A DNA stretch of 64,000 nt from Cichorium intybus (GCA_023525715.1 CM042009.1:129448145-129512144), one strand, 5' to 3'; numbered from the stretch's first letter, positions 1 to 15,774 are shown. Translations and numbers: made by a program. The notes: a model not told the origin generated them from the sequence alone.

Positions 1-2599
<2,599 letters not shown>

Positions 2600-3481
2600 C
2601 ATTACCGTCTTTGCAAATAAATCAATGAACCAGTGCTCAGGGATTTATAATAAAATATCATTATCTTCATTGTTTGTCGATCATCAGGCAACGGGGTTAT
2701 GGGCCAAGTCTACAAGGATGTTTACGAAGGTCGAAGGATGCTGAAGAGGGTGAAAGGATATAAGGTGGTCAGAGAGAGATGTATAATCTGCGTTGTTAGA
2801 ATAATTATGTTTATTATATTACTAGGTTATTAACCCGTGTGCTACACAGTTGAAAAACCAAAAAAAAAACTATATGATAATACATAATTGTGTTTAATTA
2901 TATAAATTGGCAAACGATACGTATATTTAATAATGGATGGATATTGGTAACTGTACGATCATTATGCATAATTATTTTAAGAAAATGATATGAAAATGTA
3001 AGGAGTGTTCATAAGAAAAACAATTTGATCTTAGAATAAAAACAAAAATAAGATATTACCAAAAAGTAATTTGATGATAAGTAATGATCACCGTAACATA
3101 AAATAATCGGATAGAGTGTACTTACAGACACTCTTGTAATGCCAGAACATAGAGTAGAATAACATGATTAAAAATTACATTTAAGTACCCTATCTAAAAC
3201 GGATTTTTGTTACCCAGGATCCAAGGGTATTCATTCATCCATGGATTCAATATCTCAAATGGTACACCCATCCGGTATTGCCTTTACCTCTGTATCTCAA
3301 GTTGTCATCAATACACGCCTTAAATTATCTTTAAAGCTTAGATTTTTCTACATTCCATCAAAGTCCTTTAGTTTATCAGGATATTTGCTTTATTTTCCTG
3401 GAAGATAAACAGAGAAAGTTAATAGAGACAATCATGATAAATGACAATTTTAACCTCAAGACCTCAAACTTCACATTAAAT
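2600..3481. other. cyclase 3' flank, no gene
   Basis: AT-rich sequence after the cyclase stop. Candidate plant polyadenylation signals (AATAAA-like) occur at about 2613 and 2649. Nothing else coding or repetitive is recognised. Confidence 0.6.
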
Positions 3482-3489
3482 CTTTCAGA

Positions 3490-3643
3490 CAGTGGCGGAC
3501 CCAGAAAAAATGGACACATGGGGCACCTATATATAAAAAATATTTCAGGAGGGGCACCTATATATAAAAAAAAAAATTACACTACGGAATCAAATTTCAG
3601 GGGGGGCACGTGCACACGGGGGAACCCCCTAGGTCCTCCCCTG
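3490..3643. mobile_element. 154-bp hAT-type MITE with 8-bp target duplication
   Basis: The ends are imperfect inverted repeats: CAGTGGCGGACC at the left and, on the other strand, CAGGGGAGGACC at the right (10 of 12 match). The element is bracketed by an exact 8-bp direct repeat, CTTTCAGA, at 3482-3489 and 3644-3651. CA-starting termini with an 8-bp duplication are characteristic of the hAT superfamily. Inside, the phrase GGGGCACCTATATATAAAA occurs twice, a small internal duplication. There is no coding capacity, so it is non-autonomous. Confidence 0.8.
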
Positions 3644-3651
3644 CTTTCAGA

Positions 3652-5229
3652 TCAGTTTATCATGCATGTCAACACCCTGATGACATTTACTTTCATTTCT
3701 TTTTATTATACCATTATACTTCTAATAAATTTGACACGATAAGAAAACATATTTCCTATATCGGTCAGAATGACAAAGTACGTTGCTATTTCCTAATTTC
3801 CTGAAAAGTTGCAAATAACTTACACTACTTAAAAATGAAGACCCAATTACCTCATAACCACCGGTGAAAACAACGACCCAATGTCCTGAAAAAGTAACAA
3901 ATAAAATTTGAAAGCATGCCTCTAATGTCATGAATATAAATGAAAGATAGAAAAAAAGCAGTTATCACCAAAACCTGTCAGTATTCCATCAGAGCATTCT
4001 TACCTGAAAGTATGAGTAATTGTTTGTTAAGTTTTCTTAAAAAGTTTTGAAACCCTTCATGTATCTATCCAATAAACATGTCTATTAACTGCAATATCCA
4101 GCCCAGGCATGGTGGATCCATCAACGTGCAGCAACCAAAGATACAATTCAAATTCTAATCAAAGAAAGAGCTATAATTAACTTACTCTGTCACTTGATAA
4201 AAACATACACACATATAGAAGGGTTTAGGTTACTAATATAAAAGGGTTTATGGTATTATCGTTGTTGTCAATTTCCAATTTCTAACCGTCTCTTATATGT
4301 TTTTTTTTAAACAGTAAAACTGAAATCGGATAGTCACAGTACGCATAGAAGAGCCTCTTATATTGTTGATTGTTCTGTGAATTTTTGTTATAGTCCTAGT
4401 AAGGGAAAAAATTGAAAGTACAATGCCATTATATTTTTCATCCTATTACAAAATGTTTATGATAATTCTACAAACTATATCATTTTTTTACTGAATCATT
4501 AATTGAGAAAACATGGGCATATAGAAAGTAAGCATGCTTGGTTTATTTGGATGATAATTAGTTGAATATGGAGTCTTTACAACAGCAAACCTATAATGCT
4601 TCAAAATACCTACAATTATCAGACTTTTAGATCTAGATACTTTGACTAAACATATATTGATACTTTTAGATCTAGATACTTCCACTAAACATATATTGAT
4701 GTCAAAACAGAATTTTAGATCGTCACCTCGTTTTAGGTACATCTGGTGGCTTTAAAAAATATTTTTAGAATGTGAAAACATATTATGATAGCAAGATGAA
4801 AAGAGAATAGTTGTGAGGAAAATCTACAAGATCAAATTCAATATCAGAACCTTGATTTACAAGATATATACTTACCATGTTTGCCAATAGGCTAATGGTT
4901 GTTTTTATACTGTTTTTGCCAATACATAGTAAAGGGGATTTGTGGTCTGATTTCAAGATTTTATCAGATGAATAGCTGTGAGTGCTTGGGCTACAGTCAC
5001 AGTTGCGAACACATTAGCAGCAAAAGAATATGAGACAACAGTATCCTTAGGCCGATGGAAGTTCAGGCAGTAGTCTCTTTCTTGAAGGAAGAGTTGGCCC
5101 TTGCACGAAGTGTAGTCCGACAGAAGTGCAGAAGCGTAGTCGGACAGTCACACAGTCTCGTCCGAAGGGAGGCACTCAACCTAAGACCAATAGGGTGTCG
5201 TCTGTCCGAGGTAAAGCCTTGGTCAGACC
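3652..5229. other. intergenic, no gene recognised
   Basis: Apart from the 39-bp duplication I see only AT-rich unique-looking sequence. The last part (about 5050-5229) is more GC-rich. It continues after the gypsy LTR at 15775, because AGACC at 5225-5229 is the target-site duplication of that LTR. Confidence 0.6.
4623..4700. repeat. 39-bp tandem duplication
   Basis: Two adjacent copies of a 39-bp unit starting ACTTTTAGATCTAGATACTT (4623-4661, 4662-4700). They differ at only two or three positions. It lies in gene-free sequence. Confidence 0.85.
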
Positions 5230-5522
5230 TGTAACACCCCACTTTTAAAGAAAACATCTTTATTTAAATGAATATCAATAATTAACATTTTGAAAAACAT
5301 TCAAAAACATTTTACATCGATTCACAGCATAGATCCTCAGATAAGCAGCATCAGTGTGTATCCGTCATGCCTAGCCGTCATTTTCACCTGTATACCTGAA
5401 ATGATAATTTAATAGGGAAAGGATAAGCACACGGCTTAGTGAGTTCCAGCATCTACACAGCATGTTAATCACATATACTCAACCCCTATAGGAAAATACA
5501 GCTATTTATCACACATAACCTG

Positions 5523-5715
5523 CTCTACCCAGTACGTCGAATTATAGTCTTTTACTCAGCATTTCGAGCCGCGCATACTCTGTACGTCGATTCATGCGTA
5601 TCTGCTCAGTAAGTCTAACTCCTCTGCTTAGCCCTTAGAGTCGCGCATACCCTGTACGTCGGGTCATGCGTATCTGCTCAATAAATCAAACTTCATTGCT
5701 CAGTACGTCGAGCCA
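5523..5715. repeat. short tandem array inside solo gypsy LTR
   Basis: About three to four imperfect units of 60-70 bp, each containing GTACGTCG followed by a CATGCGTATCTGCTCA-like phrase, sit about 75 bp beyond the GGAACTCACTAAGC box of the LTR. The position matches the tandem arrays in the gypsy LTRs at 32978 and 53312, although the unit sequence is different. Confidence 0.75.
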
Positions 5716-6561
5716 CCCTATATATCTCAATTTGTCACCCCCATATTATCAACATGCTAGACCTAAACATGTCTAGTACTAACTACAAACACCATATCCC
5801 AACCCATACAGCTAATAGGAAAGTGTATTATCAATAAAATACACACAGCTTGGTATTACACATAAACATCTTATAAGCACACAACACTACAGTAAAGCAC
5901 ACATAACCTCCACACAATGTAGTGAGAAACTCACCTGGCTGTAGTTGACTATAGCGTTTATCTTTGCTTTGTATTCCCTCTTTAACTGTTAATACAGTAA
6001 AACACTTATCACTCTTTAACTCTTAGTGATATCATAGTTGTATTATTAAACCCTTCCATAATTCTAATATGATACCTCATGATTTATCAAGTAAAGAACG
6101 GCCAGGTAGAAGATTAGATGGGGTGGCAGGATCCTTTCAGCATTTTAGTCTTTCGGAAAATCCAACAACCAGATCCCATGTAATCGGCCTAGGCACCGCC
6201 CTCGTAAGTAAATCATTTGGTATAATTTCTGGAATTACGAATAGTATAACCTCCACATTTCATAGTTTAACATTTATAAACTATTAGGGAAATGTGATAA
6301 CGATTACTCACTTAAGATTGACGCTTTCGCAAAGCCTTGACACGCTTCTCGTTCCGCTCTTCCAACACTTCCCGGGCACCTCGTTACTAGCTACCGCTCG
6401 CTCTTAACTCCTCCCAACCTATTTTTCCTCACCAGAACACTTCTCGATATCGTAAGGTTGTTTGGTGTTTGTTGTGGGTTGAAATGAAGAAGTTGGGCCT
6501 CTATTTATAGGGCTTGAAAACACTATTCACGACGTCATCACGACATCATTGTCACTATTCA

Positions 6562-6898
6562 TTAGTTCTATATGCCCAAGGATGATCATAAAATGATATT
6601 ACTAATAATATATGATCCTATAGGGTCACACCAACAACAAGTTTGACACCAATTGATCATTTAGAACGTTAAATTTGATTTAACGTCAAATGATACTAAA
6701 CTTGCAATTTAATCTTGTAGGTTATTATTATTTGAGATAAATAATAATAATTACAAAATTAAAGGTTGATTAGTAATTCATATGTGATGAATTAATTAAG
6801 TGTAACAATTAAATTGTTTAAATTGTTAAACGATTTAATTGATTTATAAATAAGCCTTTTATTTAATTTAATTGGTAAATTAAATAATATATATATTG

Positions 6899-6961
<63 letters not shown>

Positions 6962-7651
6962 TACAATTAAGATTGTATATTTAGATGATTTATTTATATA
7001 TAAGATTATGGGTTAAATGTTATCCCATTTAAGAAATAAGAAGATGTATTATTTATAAGCTTATAATTATATAAGTTTTATAAATAATAAAACCTACTAG
7101 CACTACATTTGATCATCCATAATTTAAGCCATGATGGGAGACATAAAAGCATGCATTGAGTTGGTAAACTAGTGGAAGATGCTAGCTTTTGAATATTGAA
7201 ATCACATGGGTCTTTCCTTTCCAACTAGTGGCATTTGCTTTCTCCTTTTGGTGGGTGATATAGTGCACGACTTTGAGTGGGTTTGTACATCATTTTTCTT
7301 GCCTAAAATCAGCCAAAATAACTCTCCTTAAGTGCCTAAGAAAATTGGTTTTTGGTTTCTTAAGAAAAGGAGTTATAACTTGCAAGTTGTGGAACTAGCA
7401 TTCAAGGGTGTTCAAGATTGTGGTGGATCAACTATAAAGGGATTCTAATTTGATTCCTAGCTATCAAAATCATCCAAACCAAACCCAAGAACAAAGGTTA
7501 TGATCTTGAACTTAATCTATGTTTGTTCTTCATCTTATCTCTACATGCATGTAGCATGATCCTCTTGAAAATGGAATTTGTGTTCATGATTTTATGCTTC
7601 CGTTGCAAACTCTTGTTTTGAAATTAATTACATGAACCATGATTTCCAACA
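6562..7651 (+). repeat. copia-1 5' LTR
   Basis: 1,090 bp, ending TTCCAACA just before the primer-binding site. It contains an AT microsatellite (6901-6957) that is longer in the 3' LTR. Compared with the 3' LTR it lacks the first two bases (TG). Confidence 0.95.
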
Positions 7652-9122
7652 ATTGGTATCAGAGCCATGGCTATATTGCATGTTTAGATAATAAGTTTAT
7701 TTGGATAAACTTGGTTTTTGGAAGCCATGAATGTTCATCTTCTTAAATGAAAGTTTCATGCATGGCTTCTTTGGAAACATGCAATTATATTATCTATGAT
7801 TTTATGTAACCAACTATATCTTATGTATGCATGCTTTTGGTTACATAAATTGTTGCCTTAGAAAAACAAAGTGTTGATTTTCTTATGATTTTATGTGATA
7901 AAATGGTGCATAAACAAGCCAAGGACCATATGATGCATGTTTTGTGTTTGTGTTCGATATGGTTGTAATATATTGATTTATTCAAATGGTTTGTAATAAT
8001 AATTAGTTATTTCCTTCTTAATATTCATTTTGTAAATATTAGAATAGTTGTATTTTATTTATTTCACAAAATGTAACAAGAGAAGGAAGTAAAAGACCAA
8101 GAGAAGATTGCACCCAACAGCAGCACTTTCTGAAGAGCTGCTGTCCAGATTTCAAAATTGTTTTGGAAGTGTTTTATAAATTCATATCTTGGTCATTTGG
8201 TGATATACTCGTTGGTAACTTTAATATCTAGTATATACATTAAGTTTCAACAAGTATTAGCATCAATATAGCCAAGAATGAATTGAAAAATGCAACAAAA
8301 ACAACAAAAATTCCTTCCTGCTGCCCCTGATTTCGAAAATTTTGAGGGCTCCATAGAAAAATTACATGTCACTCAATGGTGTCAAGAAATGGTGGTTCAA
8401 GTATCATTTGATGTTATAAAAGGCTTGGCAAAATTGTAGCCAAATCGAAGATCATTTGGTTGAGTTTTTGTCACCTTTTTGTCCCTAGGTTTGGACTTGA
8501 TATTTCATGTGTGGCTCACATGAAATATCAAACTAGTTGGCTTGTATTTATGCACCCATGCATGCTTGTGATGTTTGAATGTTTTATTATGTTATGTTGT
8601 GGATGAAAATAAGATTTTGCATGCTAGACAACCTAGATAATTAAACATAATCATCAAGGAGTTTGTATTTTCAAAAGTTGACATTTAAAACATAAGATGT
8701 GATAAAATGGGTTTTATTAAAATGGGTTTTGTTTAAAACCTATTAAGTCAAGTTTTGAAAATGATTAAAACAAGAAATAAAATGGAGATTTTATAAACTC
8801 TTACAAACTCCAACCCTAAGTAATAATGGTAATTATTTAGGATTATAAATTGGTTCTAATATATGTGATCAAACTCAAACTTAATATTGGATATTAATTG
8901 TAATCTTGACCACAAACAAAGAATCAATAAAATGGAGATTTTATGATTTAGGAACCAATTAACAAAATAAGATTTAAATGGTACCATGTTCATTGGATGC
9001 ATGCAATCTACATGATACCATATGTTTTTCAAAAATTAGAATTGTAAAACATACAAATCCCTTATGAAATACGAATCTATGCCGTCCTTCTTAAAGACAC
9101 TCATGTATCACTTGTATTTCCT

Positions 9123-9445
9123 TGCGAGATAAAGGATACCTAACCACTTGGAGTCTTCTTGTGATACAAGAAGTAGATTTGCAATATTGATGGGATAAAG
9201 GACACCTAACCATTAATAGTTGTCAAAACTACACGTCCGTTTAAGTAGGATGATTCGTTTGGAAATCTCTTGTGATAAAGGTCACCTAAGCATTAGAAAT
9301 CCAAGGCATAGATGGGATCAAACATGCCAAACTTATAAATGTTATAATGGGATCCCATAACTCTAGAAATTATATTTGGATATAATTGGTAAACCGTTAC
9401 CTACCTTGTTGATTCGAATAGGCGGGATAAAGGATACCTAACCAC
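9123..9445 (+). repeat. four dispersed GATAAAGGAYACCTAACCA motifs in the copia-1 leader
   Basis: The phrase GATAAAGGATACCTAACCA or close variants occurs at about 9127, 9195, 9274 and 9425, spaced roughly 70-150 bp, just upstream of the gag start. The role is unknown. The copia-2 leader has its own different repeated phrase in the comparable place. Confidence 0.8.
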
Positions 9446-9570
9446 TTATTCGTGATGCAACTTGGATTCTAGACCTTAATTAATTAAAGTTTATGAAACA
9501 AGAAAGGGTATTAATTATTAAGGACTTAATATCATAATTTACTAAATAGAACCTTGTTAAAATTTTGTAG

Positions 9571-12500
9571 ATGGCACCAAACAACACACACTCGGCTCCT
9601 AACAAAACCTCACTACGGTCTCTCCTTGAAGGAGAAAAACTTAACCATACCAACTTCTTGGATTGGTACCGTAGTGTGAGAATTGTTCTCAAACAAGAAA
9701 AGAAAGAATATGTTCTCAATGAACCACTTACAGAAGAGCCCCCTGCCACTCCTAAGCCCGCACACGATGCATGGCTTAAAAAGATGGATGATTCTATCGA
9801 TGCATCATGCCTCATGTTGGCAACCATGATTCCCGACCTTCAGAAGGATTTGGAGAATCATTCAGCCTATGACATGATTAATCAACTAAAGGAAATGTTC
9901 CAACAACTTGCAAGAACGGAAAGGTTCGAAACTGTTCGGGCTTTCCATGCTTGCAAGATGGAGGATGGGCAGACGGTAAGCTCTTAGGTGCTCAAAATGA
10001 AGAGTCACATTGATCATTTGGCACGTCTTGGAGTTGTGATGCCCGAAGAGCTAGCAACGGATATGATCCTTAACTCCTTGACAAAGTCCTTTGATCCTTT
10101 TGTCATGAATTTTAACATGAATGGTTTAAACAAGACTATCCCGGAATTACATGGGATGCTAATTACCGCGGAAAAGAATCTGCCTAAGAAAACCACTCAA
10201 GTTCTCATGATCAAGGAAGGTGGCACAAAGAGAACTAGACCAGAACACCCCACCAACTCCAAGGGCAAGGGGAAAGCAAAAGCTTTCAAAGGTAAGGGCA
10301 AGAAAGTTGTCCAACCTTCCTATCCGCCCAAGAAGAAGGCAAAGGTTGCCAAAGATGAAACATGCTTTGAATGTGGCAAAGCTGGGCATTGGAAGAGAAA
10401 TTGCCCTACCTATCTTGCGGAGTTGAAGAAGAAGAAGGCCGGTGAAGGCACTTCAGGTATCTATGTGATAGACCTAGAACTTTATAATTTATCTCCTAAC
10501 ACATGGGTATTTGATACTGGTTGTGGAACTCACATATGTAATATGTTGCAGGGGTTCAAAAGGAGTAGGCAACTGAAGGCAAATGAGGTAGTACTTCGGG
10601 TTGGAAACAATGCAAGGGTTGCGGTGGATTCAATTGGAAGTTTTAATTTATTACTACCTAATGGCTTGTGTGTGACATTGTTGAATGTTTACTATGTTCC
10701 TAGCTTGACTAGGAATATTATTTTAGTTGCTAAATTAAGACAATGTGGATTTGATCTTTCCTTTATTAATGATGATATTTGTGTTTACAAAAATAATGTA
10801 TTCTATTTTGAGGCTAGGCCTTTAAATGGAATTTATGAAGTAAACCTTGACGAAAAGACTAACAATGGCTCTTTATACCACACTTTCACCAAGAAACCCA
10901 AATTTGATTTGAGTCAAACCTATCTATGGCATTGTCGCCTTGGGCATATAAACAAGAATCGCATATCCCAACTTCAAAAGAGTGGACTTTTGAAGGCAAA
11001 TGAGAATGACTCATTTGATATATGTGAATCTTGTTTACATGGCAAGATGACTAAAGCTTCTTTCTCTGGAACCAATGAGAGAGCAAAGGACTTGTTAGGA
11101 ATCATACGTACGGATGTATGTGGTCCTTTCAAGCCAATGACTAGATATGGTGAAAGATATTTCATCACCTTCACTGACGACTTTAGTCGTTTTGGATATG
11201 TTTATTTAATTAAACATAAACATGAGGCGTTTGAAATGTTCAAAACGTTTCAAAGTGAAGTGGAAAATCAACTCAACAAAACAATTAAAGTTCTTCGTTC
11301 TGATAGAGGAGGTGAGTACTTAAGTACAAACTTTATGGATCATTGTAAGACTTGTGGAATTATTTCACAACTTACTCCACCTGGAACACCACAACATAAT
11401 GGTGTGTCTGAGAGGCGGAACCGAACACTATTGGATATGGTTCGATCCATGATGAGTAGAAGTACTCTACCTTTATCATTTTGGGGTTATGCTTTACAAA
11501 CAGCTGCTCGTCTCCTAAATATGGCACCTACTAAGAAGGTAGATAAAACACCTTATGAGATATGGCATGGAAGGGTTCCATCTTTATCCTATCTCAAGGT
11601 ATGGGGTTGTGAAGCTTATGTTAGACAAGAAGCTTCAAACAAATTAGAACCCCGTTCAACTAAATGTATCTTTGTAGGGTATCCGAAAGATTGTCTTGGA
11701 TACTATTTCTACAATCCCATCGAGAATAAGATATTTATTTCTCGAAAAGCTGAATTCCTAGAAAACAAGTTTCTGACGGAAGAGGCTAGTGGGAGGTTTG
11801 TGGAACTTGAGGAACTTCAGGAACCACAACCTGATACACAAGAAGTTGAATCTAGCATTCAACAAGAAATTGTTGAACCTGAACAAACGGTTGATCAGGA
11901 ACAAATTGTAACACAAGGTGTTCGCAAATCTGGTAGGGTTCGAATTGAACCAGAAAGGTATGGTTACCTTTTGATGGAAGAGGAATGTTATACGATAGAT
12001 TCTGATGAACCCGTCAACTATCAGAGTGCAATATCAGATCCTGAATCTGATAAATGGCTTGAGGCCATGAACACTGAGATGCAATCCATGCACGATAATC
12101 AAGTTTGGAACTTGGTTAATCTTCCCACCAATTGTAAGACTGTTGGGAACAAATGGGTTTTCAAGAAGAAAATCGACGTGGATGGAAATGTTCACACTTT
12201 TAAGGCTAGACTTGTCGCTAAAGGATACTCACAGACTCATGGTATTGACTATGATGAGACCTTTTCTCCAGTGGCAATGATCAAGTCGATTAGGATACTT
12301 TTTGCCATAGCAGCATACTATGATTATGAGATATGGCAAATGGATGTCAAGACCGCTTTCCTTAATGGATACTTATTGGAAGATGTCTATATGGAACAAC
12401 CTGAAGGTTTTGTCGATCCCAAGCATCCAAACAAAGTGTGCAAGCTTAAAAGATCTATCTATGGATTAAAGCAAGCGTCTCGAACATGGAACATCCGTTT

Positions 12501-13590
12501 TGATGAAAAGATTACGAGTTTTGGATTCATCAAAAATGAGGATGACTCCTGTGTTTACAAGAAAGCTAGTGGGAGCATTGTCATAATCCTAGTATTGTAT
12601 GTAGATGACATACTTTTATTTGGAAATGACATCCCAACCTTAAAAGGTGTCAAAGCGTTCCTTGAGAGTTGTTTCTCAATGAAGGATCTAGGGGAAGCTG
12701 CTTATGTATTAGGCATAAAGATCTATAGAGATAGATCTAAGAGACTTATTGGTCTTAGCCAAAGTGTATATATTGATAAAATCTTGAAAAGGTTCAAGAT
12801 GCAAGACTCCAAAAGAGGATTCTTGCCAATGCCTCATGGCACCATCCTAAGCAAGTCTCAGTGCCCAAACTCTAGGACTGAACTTGAAAGGATGAAACAT
12901 GTCCCATATGCTTCGACAATTGGGTCCATCATGTATGCCATGTTATGCACTAGGCCCGACGTCTCATGTGCCTTAAGTATGACTAGTAGGTATCAACAGA
13001 ACCCAGGTGAAGCCCACTGGACTGCTGTAAAGAACATTCTTAAGTACTTAAGAAAAACTAAAGATATGTTCTTAGTTTACGGCGGTTTGGAAGAAAGCTT
13101 AAAGGTAAAGGGTTACACTGACGCAAGCTTCCAAACAGATAGGGATGATTCGAAATCTCAATCTGGGTATGTCTTTATTTTAAATGGAGGAGCCGTGTCT
13201 TGGAAGAGTTCCAAACAAGAAGTGATTGTACAATCCACTACAGAATCAGAATATGTTGCTGCTTCAGAAGCTGCTCAAGAAGCTGTCTGGATGAGAAAGT
13301 TCATAGAAGATCTAGGGGTTGTTCCTTCCATTCGGGACCCTATAGAAATCTTCTGTGACAATCTAGGTGCTATTGCTCAAGCAAAGGAACCTAGATTGCA
13401 TCAAAAAACCAAACACATTCACCGAAGGTATAACTACATTAGACATGAAGTTAAGAATGGTGAAATAAGTATTCACAAGGTTCATACAGATTAAAATTTG
13501 GCAGACCCATTCACGAAACCTTTACCCCAAACTAAGCATGAAAGTCATGCTAAGGGTATAGGACTCCGTTTTTCTAATGAATGGATTTGA
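9571..13590 (+). pseudogene. copia-1 gag-pol polyprotein, two nonsense codons
   Basis: One frame of 1,340 codons, close to the 1,343 aa of copia-2, interrupted by TAG at 9985-9987 inside gag (after QTVSS) and TAA at 13492-13494 near the RNase H C-terminus (after IHKVHTD; NLADPFTKPL follows in frame). Domains in order: gag (residues ~1-250), zinc knuckle CFECGKAGHWKRNC (from ~265), protease with DTGCGTHIC (~315), GAG-pre-integrase WHCRLGH and CESCLHGK, integrase with TDVCGPF, SDRGGEY and NGVSERRNR (DD35E), reverse transcriptase with YVDDILLFGN, and RNase H with YTDASFQTD. Translation for each stop-separated part is otherwise open. It belongs to the same copia lineage as copia-2. Confidence 0.95.
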
Positions 13591-14363
13591 TTAGTGTTTA
13601 ATGAATATGAACTTATGTAAACGACAAGAATTATGTAATATATGTGACGTGATGTTTCATTCATATTTATTGTGTTTTATTAGCATGTTTAATCCTTGAA
13701 TAATTTAGTTATTCTAAACGTCCATAGTCGATCATAGTTGTGGGAGCAATTATGAAGTAAGACTAATATGAATTGGATTGGTTGACTTTTATGGGTAAAA
13801 GTAGCAAAAGGTTGCAACCAAATTCATAGGTACTTGTCAGAGAACAAGTATTGGACTTGACCCGTTTCAAGATCACTCCATGGATCATCATCATAAGTGA
13901 TTCTTGAATAAAGGTATTATCATTGTATCCTTTGACCTGAGATACATATTTGGGACTCAAGTGTAGAGTGTACTATGCTTTGATATGGTTTACTGTTGTT
14001 CTTGAAATACAGACAACCATAAAGGCCATACTCATGCATAGTACTAACTATATGAGAGGCATATGTAGTCAAGACGGGATTTGTTCCTCTTATGTGTTGA
14101 GAGTTAGACATCTAAGGCGCCTGTTTGAAAGTTGAACATAAAATGAGAATGATTAACATCCATGTCTCATGTTCAACAAGATGTCTGTGACAAAGGGATA
14201 ATTGATAGATAACCTTATACATCAATTAGAGCCTCGTGTTTTCTGAAGAATTGAATGTTGTTGAATGGCACAAAGTCATGTGTTATTGGGGGCAGTGAAA
14301 TGTTGCTAGACGTTTTCCACTGTCGATATCATTCTATGATGCAACCTTGTGCAAGTGGGAGAT

Positions 14364-14702
14364 TGTTAGTTCTATATGCCCAAGGATGATCATAAAATGA
14401 TATTACTAATAATATATGATCCTATAGGGTCACACCAACAACAAGTTTGACACCAATTGATCATTTAGAACGTTAAATTTGATTTAACATCAAATGATAC
14501 TAAACTTGCAATTTAATCTTGTAGGTTATTATTATTTGAGATAATTAATAATAATTACAAAATTAAAGGTTGATTAGTAATTCATATGTGATGAATTAAT
14601 TAAGTGTAACAATTAAATTGTTTAAATTGTTAAACGATTTAATTGATTTATAAATAAGCCTTTTATTTAATTTAATTGGTAAATTAAATAATATATATAT
14701 TG

Positions 14703-14783
<81 letters not shown>

Positions 14784-15477
14784 ATTATACAATTAAGATT
14801 GTATATTTAGATGGTTTATTTATATATAAGATTTTGGGTTAAATGTTATCCCATTTAAGAAATAAGAAGATGTATTATTTATAAGCTTATAATTATATAA
14901 GTTTTATAAATAATAAAACCTACTAGCACTACATTTGATCATCCATAATTTAAGCCATGATGGGAGACATAAAAGCATGCATTGAGTTGGTAAACTAGTG
15001 GAAGATGCTAGCTTTTGAATATTGAAATCACATGGGTCTTTCCTTTCCAACTAGTGGCATTTGCTTTCTCCTTTTGGTGGGTGATATAGTGCACGACTTT
15101 GAGTGGGTTTGTACATCATTTTTCTTGCCTAAAATCAGCCAAAATAACTCTCCTTAAGTGCCTAAGAAAATTGGTTTTTGGTTTCTTAAGAAAAGGAGTT
15201 ATAACTTGCAAGTTGTGGAACTAGCATTCAAGGGTGTTCAAGATTGTGGTGGATCAACTATAGAGGGATTCTAATTTGATTCCTAGCTATCAAAATCATC
15301 CAAACCAAACCCAAGAACAAAGGTTATGATCTTGAACTTAATCTATGTTTGTTCTTCATCTTATCTCTACATGCATGTAGCATGATCCTCTTGAAAATGG
15401 AATTTGTGTTCATGATTTTATGCTTCCGTTGCAAACTCTTGTTTTGAAATTAATTACATGAACCATGATTTCCAACA
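14364..15477 (+). repeat. copia-1 3' LTR
   Basis: 1,114 bp, starting TGTTAGTTCTATATG directly after the purine tract and ending TTCCAACA. It carries an expanded AT microsatellite at about 14705-14784. Confidence 0.95.
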
Positions 15478-15774
15478 TTTTTCCTCACCAGAACACTTCT
15501 CGATATCGTAAGGTTGTTTGGTGTTTGTTGTGGGTTGAAATGAAGAAGTTTGGCCTCTATTTATAGGGCTTGAAAACACTATTCACGACGTCATCACGAC
15601 ATCATTGTCACTATTCACGACGTCATCACGACATTATCGTCACTATTCATGATGTAAGCGTTTACTTCATTTCTCGGGGGTACTATTCACGCCGGAGTTA
15701 CTATTCACGCCGGAGTACTATTCACGTCGGAGTTACTATTCACAACGTTTTTTTTTTGAAAAACGGTCGTTACA

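Larger units (their letters stand above)
6562..15477 (+). mobile_element. copia-1: full-length Ty1/copia retrotransposon with nonsense mutations
   Basis: Structure: 5' LTR 6562-7651, initiator-Met type primer-binding site from 7652 (TTGGTATCAGAGCC), leader of about 1.9 kb, gag-pol frame 9571-13590, purine tract CAAGTGGGAGAT at 14352-14363, 3' LTR 14364-15477. By eye the LTRs differ at five substitutions outside their AT microsatellites. The 5' LTR begins TTAG and lacks the terminal TG present in the 3' copy. Instead of a 5-bp duplication the element is bracketed by a 140-bp direct repeat of the host LTR (6422-6561 and 15478-15617, one mismatch). Two in-frame stops break gag-pol, so it is unlikely to be autonomous. 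Confidence 0.95.
5230..15774 (-). mobile_element. solo Ty3/gypsy-type LTR, split by copia-1
   Basis: The left end TGTAACACCCC at 5230 and right end GTTACA at 15774 are bracketed by the 5-bp repeat AGACC (5225-5229, 15775-15779). Removing copia-1 and one copy of the flanking 140-bp repeat leaves a single LTR of about 1.49 kb (5230-6561 plus 15618-15774). No gag-pol or second LTR is attached, so it is a solo LTR. Orientation is minus: the box GGAACTCACTAAGC, shared with the gypsy LTRs at 33198 and 53250, reads on the minus strand at about 5440. A tandem array built on GTACGTCG and CATGCGTATCTGCTCA occupies about 5523-5715. Repeats of ACTATTCACG lie near the right end. Confidence 0.85.

Noticed and set aside
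9480..9827. 115-codon minus-strand frame over copia-1 gag
   Set aside because: Antisense shadow of gag; no independent evidence.
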